A stretch of DNA of 64,000 nt from Leptobrachium leishanense (lineage: Eukaryota > Chordata > Amphibia > Anura > Megophryidae), in NCBI GenBank assembly GCA_009667805.1, contig CM019066.1, forward strand, positions 115,496,190-115,560,189, written 5' to 3'. Below the pieces are notes generated by a model, which saw nothing but the letters and a program-made list of their open reading frames with translations, did not search any database and was not told the DNA's origin. A program made the translations under genes and the position numbers. Positions 11,483 to 24,639 of the stretch are shown piece by piece (the first letter of the stretch is position 1; the number at the start of each line of letters is the position of its first letter).

Positions 11483-12045
11483 ATATACTTTAATGTATAC
11501 ACAAACACACAGCCCTGGAAATCTAATGAAAATGAGCACAGTGTAGTGTAACTCCATTGCTGAGGTCCAATTTGAAATAAATTGCATGTACTGCTCTGAT
11601 TTCGTTGCCCCTGCTTGCCTCTTTTCATTTCTCACCACTGAATGTCCTTCTCCATTCCCTTCCCCTGAATGTCCCTCTTCATTCTGGCATCTCCTTCTGT
11701 ATTATTACCATTGCATGTACCTCTCCACGCTTCCTGCGGCATGTCTCTCTCCATTTTTTCCTCCCTGCATATTCCTCCCCATGCATGTCCCTTTCCGTTC
11801 CTTCTTATCCCTCTCTATTTCTTATTCCTCTCCTTTCCGTCATATCCCTCAATAATATGTGGTATTCCTGCATTCAATACTAATTTCTGAACTTGTACTG
11901 AGTTACATTTACACTGTTCAAATTATTATATCTAAAACTGATAGTAAAAACGAAAATAGTTGTCTAAATTTATAATTTACTTAAAAAATAAAATTTAAAC
12001 ACATATAAAAAGCTGTATCGGTCTTCTGCAGAATATTATATAATA
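11483..12045. other. Unassigned DNA, pyrimidine-rich stretch
   Basis: About 11590-11850 is strongly C/T-rich on this strand (CCTTCTCC, CTCTCCATT), explaining the overlapping Ser/Pro/Leu-rich ORFs. About 11940-12045 resembles the internal AT-rich part of family B ('CTGCAGAATATTATA'). Confidence 0.4.
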
Positions 12046-12644
12046 TGACGGACCGCCTGGCACCCCAGACTGTTTGCCTCCGTCAGACTCTAGCTTTCTC
12101 CAAGTTGGAGCCTGAAATCCAGGAACCTCAGCCCAAACCTCCATAAGTTACCAGGCAGAACCAGTAACATTTAGGACAGGAACGCGAACTCCCAAAATAA
12201 TAAAGATTTACCCCAAATCACTAGGCAAGACCAGTGTTCAGTTTAACGCCAGAATAACTAGCTCTTTACTCAAACAGACATACAGATATAGGCAGTAGAG
12301 GGACAACCCCCCCTTCATGAATAAAATACTGATAAGATCAACAGATCCAATAACAGGACAAGGGAATGGGCATTCAAACTGGATAAAACAATGGACAGTT
12401 TACATAGTCACTAGGCACACTTCTCTTAATCTGGCTGCTTAGTCTCCCTCCTCCTCAGTCTACATGATGGAAAAACATGGCCACAATAATTTAGGTGTGC
12501 CCACCAGGGTGCCAAAACACAGTTCAACATAAAACGTAGATTCACTGGGCAATCCATTTGGCAAACCCCAGGTAGCACCTTGGTCCATAGTCAGTAGGAG
12601 CCCACAGGCTCCTCCAACTATCCCAGTGATGGTTGAGTCCGTCA
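12046..12644. mobile_element. Solo LTR candidate (599 bp)
   Basis: Bounded by TGACGGAC and GTCCGTCA, an 8-bp inverted terminus in the TG...CA form usual for LTRs. No internal gag-pol sequence adjoins it. The flanks (AATA and CATA) are only a weak 4-bp duplication. Orientation is not settled. A TIR transposon is the main alternative. Confidence 0.45.
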
Positions 12645-13965
12645 CATAAAACATGCGGGAGTGCACTAAATGTGTATGAACCTGTGTGTTTCGTCTTTCA
12701 TACCATATTATACTATTACTTTTGACTTTGACATTTGTACCTTTGTTCTTCTTGGCGTAAGTTTCCTCTCAGGCCTTTCAATAATTTTTTTTCAAAATTC
12801 TTATAAGTGCAGTATCTATGTATCTAATGCTGATACAACAACTATTAAAATTAAAGAGGACGACAAAAGGTGAGAGTAAAATCCACCATACTGCAAATCA
12901 GAAGAAATAATACAAATAATTGGCAAAAACATTTAGGGCCCTATTACAATCTTCACGCAAACGTTTGCGCCAGCGCAAAAACGCATTGACGTGAGGGGTA
13001 AAACCCTTTGCGCTGAACGTCGTATTACAATGTCAGCGCAACAAACGCACGTATACGTCTACCGCGGGTGATCCTGCGCGAGCTTACTGTACGTCGCACG
13101 TGCTATACTTAACATTGTGAGCGCAAATGCGTTTGTGCACTGGTATGTGGATGGCATTACAATCTATGCGCAGGAATTAACGCATAGACGTTGAGCGCAT
13201 AATTTTAGCAACTCCTAAAGCTGGTGTTAATGGCAAATTCTATCAACCTGGCCGAAACCAAACACACCAGGCCAAAAAAGAATGCAGCAAAGTATAGTTA
13301 CACATTCTACTCATACCAATCGACGGATGAAAAAATTGCTGTGGAGCTCTGTGATACTGTAGTGATCATGAATGATTTCTGCCTTAAATTATCATATTTT
13401 AATATTACATACCGAAGAAGGAACACTAGGGGCAGTGTGTAGGCTTTTTTTCCTGTGTGGCATTCTGTGATGTCATTAAGCCAGTCTACTTTAGAGAGGT
13501 TTACCTATTGGTGACTCCCACTGGGAATAAAAGGGGTCTGAATCCAACAGTTAGCTCTCTTAAACTGTGTGTGCCTGAGACTGACCATGTGAACTTTTCT
13601 AAGCCCCCCAGCCAAAAGATGGGGCCTAATAAGCATGACTTAATTTCATTTCTGTATTGTTTAGTATTGTTGATTTGTTTAATGTACTGTGTGTATGTTT
13701 AGTCTATTTTGTTAATTACTGTACTGTGTGTATTTTTAGTCTATTTTGTTAATTACTGTAAAATTTTATAAACTGTTATAAACTGTTAATATAAATTGCC
13801 AAGTAAATTGTCAATTCATATTGCACCATTTTCTGTGTGTTTTTTCTTACATATATTCGACCATAATACCCAAAAGAATAATAAATATTATTGTTGCAAC
13901 TTAGGGCCTTAATTATTGCATATTAATTCAATAATTAATGTTGGATTTAATGCCCAATTGAAACA
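12645..13965. other. Mostly unassigned, with a CpG-rich Harbinger-like fragment
   Basis: At 12934-13230 a GC/CpG-rich stretch starts 'TTAGGGCCCTATTACAATC' and has internal inverted motifs (ACGCATTGACG, GCGCAGGAATTAACGCATAGACG). It resembles one end of the element at 51753-52785; a matching right end was not located. One minisatellite-like unit lies at about 13335. The remainder is AT-rich. Confidence 0.4.
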
Positions 13966-14476
13966 GATACGCTCATACACACTGCACATTACTGTGAGTT
14001 TTATTGCTGTGGAGCTCTGTGATACGATCATACACACCGCACATTACTGTGAGTTTTATTGCTGTGGAGCTCTGTGATACGCTCATACACACCGCACAAT
14101 ACTGAGAGTTTTATTGCTGTGGAGTGCAGTGATATGCTCATACACAGTGCATATTCCTGTGAGTTTTATTGCTGTGGAGCTCTGTGATACGCTCATACAC
14201 ACCGCACATTACTGTGAGTTTTATTGGTGTGGAGCTCAGTGATACGCTCATACACAGTTCACATTACTGTGAGCTTTGTTGCTGTGGAGCTCAGTGATAC
14301 GCTCATGCACACTTCACATTACTGTGAGTTTTATTGCTGTGCAGCTCTGTGATATGCTCATACACACCGCACATTACTGTGAGTTTTATTGCTGGGGTGC
14401 TCTGTGATACGTTCATACAAAGCGACGTTATTGTGAGGTTTATTGCGGTGGAGCTCTGTGAGATACGCATAGTGCA
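13966..14476. repeat. 55-bp minisatellite array, about nine units
   Basis: Units start at 13966, 14021 and 14076 and continue every 55 bp. The core is 'GATACGCTCATACACACCGC' followed by 'ACATTACTGTGAGTTTTATT' and 'GCTGTGGAGCTCTGT'. Units differ by a few substitutions. ORFs over it are repeat artefacts. Diverged copies occur at 6985-7090, 10290-10540 and 13335. Confidence 0.9.
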
Positions 14477-16327
14477 CATTACATTAAAAATGGGATGGAT
14501 TGAGGCGTTCATAGAGAACCTGGAAAAAATGGGACACTGTCTGGAGTCAACATTGTGGACCTGGATGGGACCAATGCATGTTGTCGGGAGGGGGACAAAA
14601 TATGTTTTTGCCTAGGGTGGAGGGGGCCGTCATGGTTCCTGCACCTGGGCCCTGAGGTTTCTAGTTACACCTCTGATGCTCTGTCATCCCGTGATGGCTG
14701 CCCTGCTCGTGGGCAACTGTTTTGAGCTGATTAGCCCTCATCAGCAGAACACAGACTGTACTAAAGTCGGAAATTGTGGACTTCATTTGCATATCCTACC
14801 CAAAGATCTTTGATGCATACGGGCAATGTAGCAAATAAGCTCAGTTTGCAAAACTGTTTAGATTTGTTTGGACATATTGATGTTTTTCACAATTATTTAT
14901 AGTATTTTTTTATTTAATACAACAAATAATGAAAATAGTGAGACATAACAAATCAAAAGAACTGTCACACACAAAGGCATTATAAGTAGTTTATAGGTGT
15001 GTTAGCTGCCCTCATTATTTACTGTATAACATAAGACATGCTCTTCAAGAATTTATTGACGAAATCAAGATAAGATGCATCTCCAGGGCAAAACATATTC
15101 AAATTTCTGTGTCCAAGCAAATACATATTTGTAGAACAGTCCTGCTGTCACCCTTTTATGGAACTTCATTGTTGTCACAATGGGCACTCAAACCCATGTA
15201 ATTACAAGCCACTACATATTCTACCAACGCACTAAGAAACTGAAACCAATGGATTGTTTTCCTGTTTTGGGCAACCAAGCATTACAATATTTTCTTCCGG
15301 TACCATGTTGGTGTGTGGATAAGGGCAATGAAGTGACCACCTGAAAATGTTAAAAATTTAAATTTCTCAGCAAATATGTTGTTTTAAAACTTCTCCAAAT
15401 CTAGTTAAAAAAATTGTGGATATATTCATGATTGGACTATTTAAATGCATAGCCCCTAAATCATAAACTCTTTAAGCTATTCCCAGAAAGCCTTAACGTT
15501 TATCATACTGAGTATCAGGACATAAATTTTTCATGGAGAGCTGTGTATCTTAAAAGAAGGCATTAAAAGCAAGGCTGTTGAGACCTGCCTGACATAAATA
15601 AGTTTCTTTAACCATTTCAAAATTTAAGATAATTGAGAAATTATGTTGACGGTATTGCAAAAAAATGTAGCATTTTTATCTTTCTTTTGCCGTTATTTTT
15701 TGAGTTCCAAAAATCCAATGGCAAAGATTACTGTGACTACTTGTTCCCCGTCTCCCTCTGCTCCCGGTGAGAGGAAGCGGAGAATCACACCACTCCACTG
15801 CGGGATGAGTGGTGATCATAGGATTTTGGGGGGTTTTGGACAGTGTGTCCCACGATTTTGCAAAAGCAAATCACTTAACTCCAGCTTTTATAAGACTGTA
15901 CCTCTCAGTGAAATACCATCTCCCAGGTACAAGTGCAAGCTACATTGGAGCAACCTGCTCTTCTACATGTAGGTGAAAATCAACACCTCCTATACAAAGT
16001 AAAGTCAAGCTTAAGGAAGTGCCACATTCTAGGCGCAAGCACAGCATGGAATAGGGATTTCAGACGATGAGATGACTTTGAGATGTTATTTTATCGCCAA
16101 CCTTGCAATAGGGCCCTTGATTTCTTTACAGTAGAAGTGCCCATGTTCCTTTTTAAAAGGTCTCTGCATAGGTGAAGGAACTGGTGAGACAGACCTCCCC
16201 TCCAAGAAATTAAGGGAGGAGGATAAAATGTACAAATTTCACCCAGTCTCCTGTTATTTTCCCTGAATGTCAAGGTTGAGCAAAGCCAGGTTCTCATTAT
16301 GATAAATTTATGGCAACTGCAAATGTA
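14477..16327. other. Unassigned DNA with one dispersed repeat
   Basis: About 14600-14690 ('GGGGGCCGTCATGG...CTGGGCCCTGAGG...TTACACCTCTG') looks like a decayed transposon end. About 15740-15970 is the plus-strand relative of 8370-8560. The 109-codon ORF at 15643-15972 spans this repeat and is not treated as a gene. Confidence 0.4.
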
Positions 16328-17890
16328 CAGGTGCATTTCAATAAATTAGAATGTTGTGGAAAAGTTCATTTATTTCATTATTTCAACTCAAATTGTGAAA
16401 CTTGTATATTAAATAAATTCAATGCACACAGACTGAAGTAGTTTAAGTCTTTGGTTCTTATAATTGTGATGATTTGGCTCACATTTAACAAAAAAAACCC
16501 CAATTCACTATCTCAACAAATTAGAATACTTCATAAGACCAATAAAAAAATAATTTTTAGTGAATTGTTGGCCATTTGGAAAGTGTGTTCTTTAATGTAA
16601 ATGTACTTAATACTTGGTAGGGGCTCCTTTTGCTTTAATTACTGCCTCAATTCAGCGTGGCATGGAGGTGATCAGTCTGTGGCTCTGCTGAGGTGCTATG
16701 GAAGCCCAGGTTTCTTTGATAGTGGCCTTCAGCTCATCTGCATTTTTTGGTCTCTCGTTTCTCATTTTCCTTTTGACAATACCCCATAGATTCTCTGTGG
16801 GGTTCAGGTTTGGTGAGTTTGCTGACCAGTCAAGCACACCAACACCATGGTCATTTAACCAACTTTTGGTGCTTTTGGCAGTGTGGGCACTGGGCAGGTG
16901 CCAAATCCTGCTGGAAAAAGAAATCAGCATCTTTAAAAAGCTGGTCAGCACAAGGAAGCATGAAGTGCTCTAAAATTTCTTGGTAAACGGGTGAAGTGAC
17001 TTTGGTTTTCAAAAAACACAGTGGACCAACACAAGCAGATGATATTGCACCCAAAATCATCACAGACTGGAAACTTAACACTGGACTTCAAGCGACTTGG
17101 GTTATGAGCTTCTCCACCCTTTCTCCAGACTCTAGGACCTTGGTTTCCAAATGAAATTCAAAACTTGCTCTCATCTGAAAAGATGACTTTGGACCACTGA
17201 GCAACAGTCCAGTTCTTTTCCTTAGCCCAGGTAAGATGCCTCTGCCGTTGTCTGTGGTTCAGGAATGGCTTAACAAAAGGAATATGACAACTGTACCCAA
17301 ATTCTTTGACATGTCTGTGTGTGGTGGCTCTTCATGCCTTGACCCCAGCCTCAGTCCATTACTTGTGAAGTTCACCCAAATTCTTGAATCGATTTTGCTT
17401 GACAAGTCTCTCAAGGCTGCGGTTCTCTTGATTGGTTGTGCATATTTTTCTTCCACACTTTTTCCTTCCACTCGACTTTCTGTTAACATGCTTGGATACA
17501 GCACTCTGTGAGCAGCCAGCTTCTTTGGCAATGAATGTTTGTGGCTTACCCTGATTGTGAAGGGTGTCAATGATTGTCTTCTGGACAGCTGTCAAATCAG
17601 CCTTCTTCCCCATGATTGTGAACCAAACTGTGAGACCATTTTGAAGGCTCAGGAAACCTTTGCAGGTGTTTTGAGTTGATTAGCTGATTGGCATGTCAAC
17701 ATATTCTAATTTGTTGAGTGAATTGGTGGGTTTTTGTTAAATGTGAGCCATATTATCACAATTAAAAGAACCAAAGACTTAAACTACTTCAGTCTGTGTG
17801 CATTGAATTTATTTAATACACAAGTTTCACAATTTGAGTTGTATTAATGAAATAAATTAACTTTTCCACGAATTTATTGAGATGCAACTG
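16328..17890 (-). mobile_element. Tc1/mariner element 1, with long TIRs
   Basis: A 1,563-bp element inside a TA duplication (16326-16327 and 17891-17892). It starts CAGGTGCATTTCAATAAATT and ends AATTTATTGAGATGCAACTG. The inverted repeats extend about 200 bp inward on each side ('...CAATTCACT...CAACAAATTAGAATA'). The transposase lies on the minus strand. Confidence 0.9.
16607..17613 (-). pseudogene. Tc1 transposase, frameshifted
   Basis: A cut-and-paste DDE transposase of the Tc1 family, which would bind the TIRs of its element and insert at TA. The start (MGKKADLTAVQ) leads into the paired helix-turn-helix region (residues ~10-60: QKTIIDTLHNQG...GCSQSAVSKHV). The first acidic motif, SDES, falls in the middle. 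A QDLAPA motif carries the second Asp near 16920, and NPTENLWG carries the third acidic residue near 16780. The frame changes between QDLAPA and the following HTAKSTK block, and an in-frame TGA after SMPR truncates the C-terminal tail, whose expected stop is at 16607-16609. It encodes no working enzyme; the family call is secure. Confidence 0.9.
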
Positions 17891-18489
17891 TATATGTGTA
17901 AGAAGGTAGAGTTTCTAGCCCCGTGTTCGGTTCGCATTCAAACTCGAAAAATTTCAAAAGTTCGAGTTCGAACGCGAACACGAACCAAACTCAATGCAAG
18001 TCAATGGGACTCGAAAGTTTGATTTTTAGAGTGTCCTCCAGAGGGCATATATGCAAGAAATTTGCCATAAAAGGTGTATGGGGGTCCGGGTAGTCCGGGA
18101 CAGGAAACGAGGACAAAACGTTAAAAAAACAACGTTTTTAAAGGAACAGTGAGTTTTCCATGGAATAAACGTTAAGAATAAAAACGAAAAATTCCTTCAA
18201 ATATCGTGCCTAGGAGGTCCCCATAACCTGCCCGTGAAGTGGCAGATTTGTAGGATGTATAGAAACATTTAAAAACAAAAAAATGACATTTCAAATTACG
18301 GTAAATGGTTTTCCTTTAATCTATTCATAAACAACTGCTTGGGGCGGCAGCCTGTATGAAAAGAGGAGACGTTTTAGGACATGCAGAACAAGTTTAGTGA
18401 TTTTTTGGCTAAATTATGGTGAAACTTATGCAGGCTTTGGATGAAAGTAACAATAGGTGCTTTAAAATTGGGCCTTTAGTGTCGTCAAC

Positions 18490-18830
18490 AGTGCCGTCAC
18501 ACCGTAACCCCTCTGTGGTATTGTGAAAAGAGTGCAGGGTTGTACCCTGCGGTCCAATATTAAAATGATATAAATCTGGTATAGGCATCAGTGGCAGTGC
18601 ACCCAAATATTGTGCCTTTGGTGGCAGCAAGTGCCTTCACACCGTAAGTAACCCCTCTGTGGTATTGTGGAAGAGTTCAGGGTTGGACCCTGCGGTCCAA
18701 TATTAAAATGATATGAATCTGGTATAGGCGTCAGTGGCAGTGCACCCAATTATTAGGCCTTTGGTGCCAGCTAGTGCCTTCACAACGTAACCCCTCTGAG
18801 GTATTGTGGAAGAGTGCAGGGGTGGAGGTT
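18490..18830. repeat. Three units of the hAT 3'-UTR repeat
   Basis: Units of roughly 140 bp containing 'CCGTAACCCCTCTGTGGTAT' and 'CAATATTAAAATGATAT', located between transposase stop and transposon end. The element at 45936 has an expanded array of the same unit. Confidence 0.75.
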
Positions 18831-18856
18831 TTGGTAACGCAGAAGAGATCCCCGAT

Positions 18857-21800
18857 CTATTTAGTTACGTCAGCATCAGGGGATTGATTGCTGATCCAGG
18901 ACTGATTCATTTTTATAAATGTCAGCCGGTCTACAGAGTCGGTGGACAGACGCACTCTTTTGTCTGTGACAAAACCTCCAGCGGCACTAAACGTCCTTTC
19001 AGAAAGCACGCTGGATGAAGGGCAACCTAGTAGCTGCATAGCATATTGGCTAAGTTCTGACCAGTGATTCAATCTCAACAACCAGTAAGCCAGTGGATCA
19101 TCTGCTGTAAAGGTATCCAGGTCTGCCCTTGCACCATACATGGAAGACGCTGGAAATGGGTGCCTACATTTGACGTCCCTGGGCATCGTGGACTAAAATT
19201 TTTTAAAAAGGCATCAGTCAAGCGGCCCCAGCCTTCACCGCTCTTCCTCTGATCATCCGCAGCCTCAGAAGCACCTGTGTCATCACTTGGTAACCTACCA
19301 GTGCCTGGAAAGGTGTTACACAAGTGTCGCTTTAGAGCGTACTCAAGTTGTTTCATCCGGTCCTCCCTCTGTGCAGGCAGGATGAGCTCTGTAACTTTAC
19401 CCTTGTATCGTGGATCAAGAAGGTTTGCCAACCAGTAATGATCCCTCTCCTTGATAGCACGAATCCTGAGGTCCTTTAGCAGGCTTTGCAGGATAAGGGA
19501 GCCCATGCAGCATAGGTTGGAGGTGGCATTAGCTTCCGAGTCCTCCTGGTCAATGAAGATGACCCCATCGTGCACTTCCTCCTCCCAGCCACGTACTAGT
19601 CCTTGGGTTTCTGGGTGCACAAAACTCTCCCTTGAGGAATCCCCACCTTCAATGCCCCCACTACTTAAATATTCCTCCTCCTCATCCTCCTCATGTCTGA
19701 TCGGAGGACCCACAGGAATGCTGTCTGCATAAAGACTGGGGCCTTGAGCGCTAGGAAAGGCCTCCTCTTCCTCCTGCTGCTCTGCCTCTAGTGCCACATC
19801 TATAATTCCCCGCAGAGTACGCTCCAGCAGGAACACTAAAGGAATTGTGATGCATGCACTGTCCCTTCTCACCATCCTCGTTGCCTCCTCAAATGGCGAC
19901 AGTACAGTGCATGTATCCTTGATCATCAGCCACTGCGGGGGGGAAACCAAGTTGACCTGAACCTGTCCTTGTGCCATACTCACACAGGTACTCGTTGATG
20001 GCCCTCTGCTGCTTGTGCAGACGCTGCAGCATTGCTAATGTCGAGTTCCACCTGGTGGGCATGTCACAGATCAGACGGTTTGTGGGAAGGTGGAATTCTC
20101 TTTGAATTTCTGCCAGCCGAACACTTTCTGGGAATGACTGTCTGAAGTGGCTGCAGACTTTTCTGGCCTGGCTGAGAAGCTCTATCAGCCCTGGGTACCT
20201 GGTTAGGAAACGCTGTACCACCAGATTTAGGACGTGTGCTAGGCATGGTACATGCGTCAACTTACCCTGGCGTAGGGCGGAGAGAAGGTTGCTGTCATTA
20301 TCACAGACGACCATTCCCAGCTGAGGCTGGCATGGTGTTAACCATCTCTGCACCTGCCCCTGCAGAGCTGACAGAATTTCTGGCCCGGTGTGGCTCATGT
20401 CCCCTAAGCAAACCAGCTCAAGCACAGTATGGCAACTTTTTGCTTGAGCCCTTGCGTAGCCCCTGCCACGCGTCGCTTTAACTGCCACTTCACCAAAGAC
20501 AGAGAAGGAGGAGGAGGAGGAAGAGGTGGTGGAGCAGACAGACCTCATACAAGCAGCTTTCTGGAGGCGTGGTGGATGAACAAGCTCCAGCACAGAGCCC
20601 CATCCTGGATTCCTCCCAGCTGCAATCAGAGTTACCCAGTGTGCTGTGAAGGAAATGTAACGGCCCTGTCCATGCTTGCTGGACCACGTGTCTAAACTCA
20701 TGTGCACCTTGCTGCTGACTGCCTTTCCCAATGACTCCATAACATTGTCTTCCAAATGCTGGTATAGTGCTGGAATGGCCTTCCGTGAAAATAAATGGCG
20801 TTTTGGAACCTGCCACTGTGGTACAGCACATTCAGCAAATTCACGGAAGGAAGCAGAGTCCACCAGCTGGAAAGGCAGCAGCTGCAATGCGAGTAATTTT
20901 GCTAAACTGGCATATAGATGCTGTGCTTGGGGATGGTTGGGACTATATTTTTTCTTACGCTGCAGCAGCTGGGGCAGCGTAATCTGACTGCATAAATCTT
21001 CAATTGATGGGATGCTGTCACATTCTGAGGAAGGACCTGGTACACCCATTACTGTAGCATAATCCCTGTCAGTGGAGGTTGTAGGCAATGACTTGGCAGG
21101 ACATATAGTGGGGGTAGAGACAGATGAGAAGGACCTATGCAAAGTGTTGCACCAACGGGATGCGTGGCAGGTGGTCATATGTTGCCTCAAGCACGTGGTA
21201 CCCAAGTGTGGGATGTCTTTCCCACGCTTGATCCTCATCTGACAGATTACAAATAGCAACAGTGCGGTCTGCTGCACATTTCTTAAAGAACTCCCAGACA
21301 GCAGACTTCCTGTACATGTGCTTTGAGACAACAGCGCTCTGCACCTGAGCAGATGTGACTTCTGATGCCTTGGACTGGCTACGGTTGGTCATAGAGGATG
21401 TTCTGCCTCGTTTTTGTTGTGCCTCCTCCTCCTCCCTTGACTTCTCTGTTCGATCAGGCTCCCAGGTGGAGTCAGTGACCTCATCATCGTCATCACCCCC
21501 TATCTCCTCGTCACTGGAGCCAACTTGGTAGTATGCTGCAGCTGCTGGGGCAACATGAGTGCCAGTTATTTGTGTGTCATCACTGGCCCCCCCTTCCTCT
21601 AGGTTGATTATACTCCCTTCCTCGACCTCAGAGTTTGAATCAGAGCACTGTATTTGCTGCACATCCTCAAGCAGCATGTCACTGTCATTGTATTCAAACA
21701 ATTCAGCTGACTCCTCCTGGTGTGATAGTGAGGCTACGGCAGGAGTAGCTGTGGACATGGAGGCTGCATTAGATGCTTTGGCAGCTGAGGTGGACTGTAA

Positions 21801-22047
21801 ACCACTACAAGCCTGGCTGGCAGAGGACTGGGAGGATGAGGATGGCCCGGTTAGCCAATCCACCAAATCCTCTGTATGTTGCTGCTGCTTAAGACGGCCA
21901 GCACCAGTTAGAAAGGACAAGCGTGCCCCTGCAGAGGATGCACCACATCCACGACGACCAGAGGCACAGCCTCCCGTCACAGAGGCTGCTTGCCCTCTTA
22001 TCTGTGTCTGGGAGCGTCTGCCTGTCCTTTATGGTCTTTCTGACATG
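18857..22047 (-). pseudogene. hAT transposase 1, several frameshifts
   Basis: Transposase of a BED-finger hAT element, the group to which host ZBED genes are related. A likely original ATG at 22045-22047 is followed within six codons by a stop. Next come a Ser/Asp/Glu-rich acidic region (21135-21980) and a BED zinc finger (WEFFKKC...AICNL, then CQMRIKRGK...CLRQHMTTCH) in which the frame shifts near 21245. The RNase H-like core has DTWSSKHG (first Asp), CDNDSNL near 20294-20302 (second Asp) and MPTRWNST. The C-terminal hAT dimerisation region has LLGCPSSS and SERTFSAAG (likely third acidic residue) near 18960-19020. Further frame changes occur near 19980 and 19150. It is broken as a gene, although the core catalytic motifs remain readable. 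Confidence 0.9.
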
Positions 22048-22189
22048 GTGAGTGATATATAGATTAAAGATATACAGAACTCTGATTCAACTCTGTTATA
22101 AAAATTGGAGATATGCTGCAGAACACTAATTCAACTCTGGTATAAAGATTAAAGATTTACAGAACTCTGGTATAACTCAGTGAGACACC

Positions 22190-22965
22190 CTGATAGCTGG
22201 CAGCCAGTGACAAGACACAGATTAAAAATCCCAGAAACAACCTATAAATCAGTGAGACCCCCTAATGGGTGGCAGTGACAAGACACAAATTACAATTCCC
22301 AGAAACCTCCTATAAATCAGTGAGACCCCCTGATGGGTGGCAGTGACAAGACACAAATTACAATTCCCAGATATCTGCTAAAAGTATGTGGGACCTCCTG
22401 ATAGCTGGCAGTGAGAAGACACAGATTACAATTCCCAGGAACCTCCTATAAATCAGTGAGACCCCCTGATGTGTGGCAGTGACAAGACACAAATTACAAT
22501 TCCCAGGAACCTCCTATAAATCAGTGAGACCCCCGGTTGGGTGGCAGTGACAAGACACAAAATACAATTCCCAGGAACCTCCTATAAATCAATGAGACCC
22601 CCTGATGGGTGGCAGTGACAAGACACAGATTACAATTCCCAGGAACCTCCTATAAATCAGTGAGACCCTCTGATGGGTGGCAGTGACAGATATCTTGTAG
22701 AAGTGAGATCCCCCCCCAATAGCTACTGGCAGTGAGAACACACAGATTACAATAATTCCCAGATATCTTGTAGAAGTGAGACCCCCCCCCAATAGCTGCT
22801 GGCAGTGAGAACACACAGATTACAACAATTCCCAGATATCTTGTAGAAGTGAGACCCCCCCCAATAGCTGCTGGCAGTGAGAACACACAGATTACAACAA
22901 TTCCCAGATATCTTGTAGAAGTGAGACCCCCCCAATAGCTGCTGGCACTGAGAAGACACACTAAC
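22190..22965. repeat. Minisatellite in hAT 1 5' region, ~68-bp units
   Basis: About eleven units. The first set repeats 'CAGTGAGACCCCCTGATGGG' + 'TGGCAGTGACAAGACACAAA' + 'TTACAATTCCCAGGAACCTC'. The last four units shift to 'CAGATATCTTGTAGAAGTGAG' + C-runs + 'AATAGCTGCTGGCAGTGAGA'. It sits upstream of the transposase start and just inside the transposon end. Confidence 0.9.
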
Positions 22966-23282
22966 AGAACAATCTCCTCTCAAAAAACACGTGCTGGGGG
23001 CTGTGTGAAGCCTTATATAGTGTGCTGCGGGACTTGCCCAATCAGGACTCTGAGCCGTGATTGGCATAGTCTTGCACCTGTCTTGCACCTGACCTGTGGT
23101 CAGGTGCAAGGCTGTAGCCAATTACAAGCTTCAGGCCAGTAGAAAAGTGTATTGTGGTCCATTATGGTGCATTGTGGACAAACTCGAACCGAACATGCGG
23201 AAATGTTCGGAGTTCACGAACAGCCTAACGGCCGATGTTCGATGCGAGCTCCGAACAGATCGAACCGAACAGCTCATCCCTA

Positions 23283-24639
23283 CCTGTAAACTGATATGTG
23301 TAAGTAGATTTCTATGTTTGTTTATTTATAATACAATAGATATGTGTGAGTATGTGGATACTTGTGCAGGACGTGTGTACTAAAACTGCATGTGACTAGA
23401 ATGGGATTGGCAGATTTTATACTGAATTATTTTTATTTCCTTAAGATCCAATAGCTAATATATATGATAATTATAATAGTCCCTTTATATTGCTTCATAT
23501 CTGGAGCACAGAGCTGCCAATAAACTTCATGCGGATCGACAATTAATCACCCCACCACCACAGGTTTTTCATAATTCCTACGCTGATGGGTATGTGCAAT
23601 TTTCCACAGAATTACCAGTAATTCCTGCTTCATATAATATCTTTGTTGACAAATTGCACTCCAGTTCTGGCAAACTGAGAAGCATTATCAATTAATTTTG
23701 TAGCATGGCCACCTTGACCTTTTCAAGGTTGATAATTCAACTTAATTTGTCTACAATGAAGTTTGCATTGGTTATAATGGAAAGAATTTAATATCTTTCA
23801 TCGATTTAGTTAGAAACTTAGAATAGCTGATTCTTCATGCTCAGTGGCAATATTACTGACATCATGGGGGAACCACTGCATATTATCACTATAATGTTGT
23901 TGTTTTTTTAAAAAAAAAAAACACTGGTTATATATGTCTTAGCAAAGTGATCTATATCCCATGTTTAATAAGAAGACAAATACACAATTGTATTTCCATT
24001 AACTACATGTGACGGTTATAAGACATGGTTGTCTCTGTTAAATTGAAAAAAATAAATGAATTAAAAGTATAGATTTGCATTAGGTTAGTATATGTTAAAT
24101 CACCATATTTGATATGCTCCCTAATCTCCAAAAATATTTTGGTTTTCAGTCAAATATTTCTATGTTTTATACTGACCATGCATTTTCAATCAACTTGTAT
24201 GTAAAAGAAACACTGATTTGCACCTACGAATGGAACGCAAGCTATTCCAAGGTAGCCAGGGCACTCACCATCATATTTTTCATGTCACTAATCTGTACAC
24301 CTCACGAGGTCAGTTGAGGGGTCATTGGACAGGTCAGAGTCTGGCCTTTGCAGTGATACCAAACATGACCATGCAAAATCTAAAAGAAAAGAAAACAATC
24401 TTACGCATGATGAAAATTTGCAAAGGATAAGGCACGCAAAGTGAAATTTTGATGTGTCTGAAATTTGTAATTTACGTGACAACTCTTATTTATTTTTTTC
24501 ATTAATTTATATTTGTTCATTACAGTTAATTTTAATTTGTTTAGTAGAGTTAATTTAAAATGGTTTAATACAGTTTATTCATATTTATTTTACCTTTACT
24601 ATTGGTGCTTTTCAAACTTTATTCTTAAATAAAAAGAAA
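23283..24639. other. AT-rich unassigned DNA
   Basis: No coding evidence. About 24315-24375 ('GGTCAGAGTCTGGCCTTTGC' and 'ATACCAAACATGACCATG') recurs, diverged, at about 55105-55165 and is a small dispersed repeat. Confidence 0.4.

Larger units (their letters stand above)
17907..23282 (-). mobile_element. hAT transposon 1 (BED-finger type), nearly full length
   Basis: About 5.4 kb. The right end reads GAACAGCTCATCCCTA (23267-23282), matching inverted the start TAGGGATGAGCCGAAC of the related element at 45936. The left end is degraded (TAGAGTTTCTAGCCCC...) but is followed by the same GTTCGGTTCG-rich subterminal region. An 8-bp TSD is not visible. An 11-bp direct repeat ATATGTGTAAG lies just outside both ends (17893-17903, 23294-23304), possibly chance. 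It abuts Tc1 element 1 with a 16-bp gap. Confidence 0.8.

Noticed and set aside
11586..11890. Three overlapping ORFs rich in Ser, Pro, Leu, Phe
   Set aside because: Pyrimidine-rich low-complexity DNA open in all three frames of one strand; no domain.
15643..15972. 109-codon ORF considered as a host gene
   Set aside because: Its central part is a dispersed repeat also present inverted at about 8370-8560.
22589..23121. Repetitive Cys/Ser-rich ORFs (minus strand) in the hAT 1 5' region
   Set aside because: Translation of the ~68-bp minisatellite; frame shifts with C-run length.
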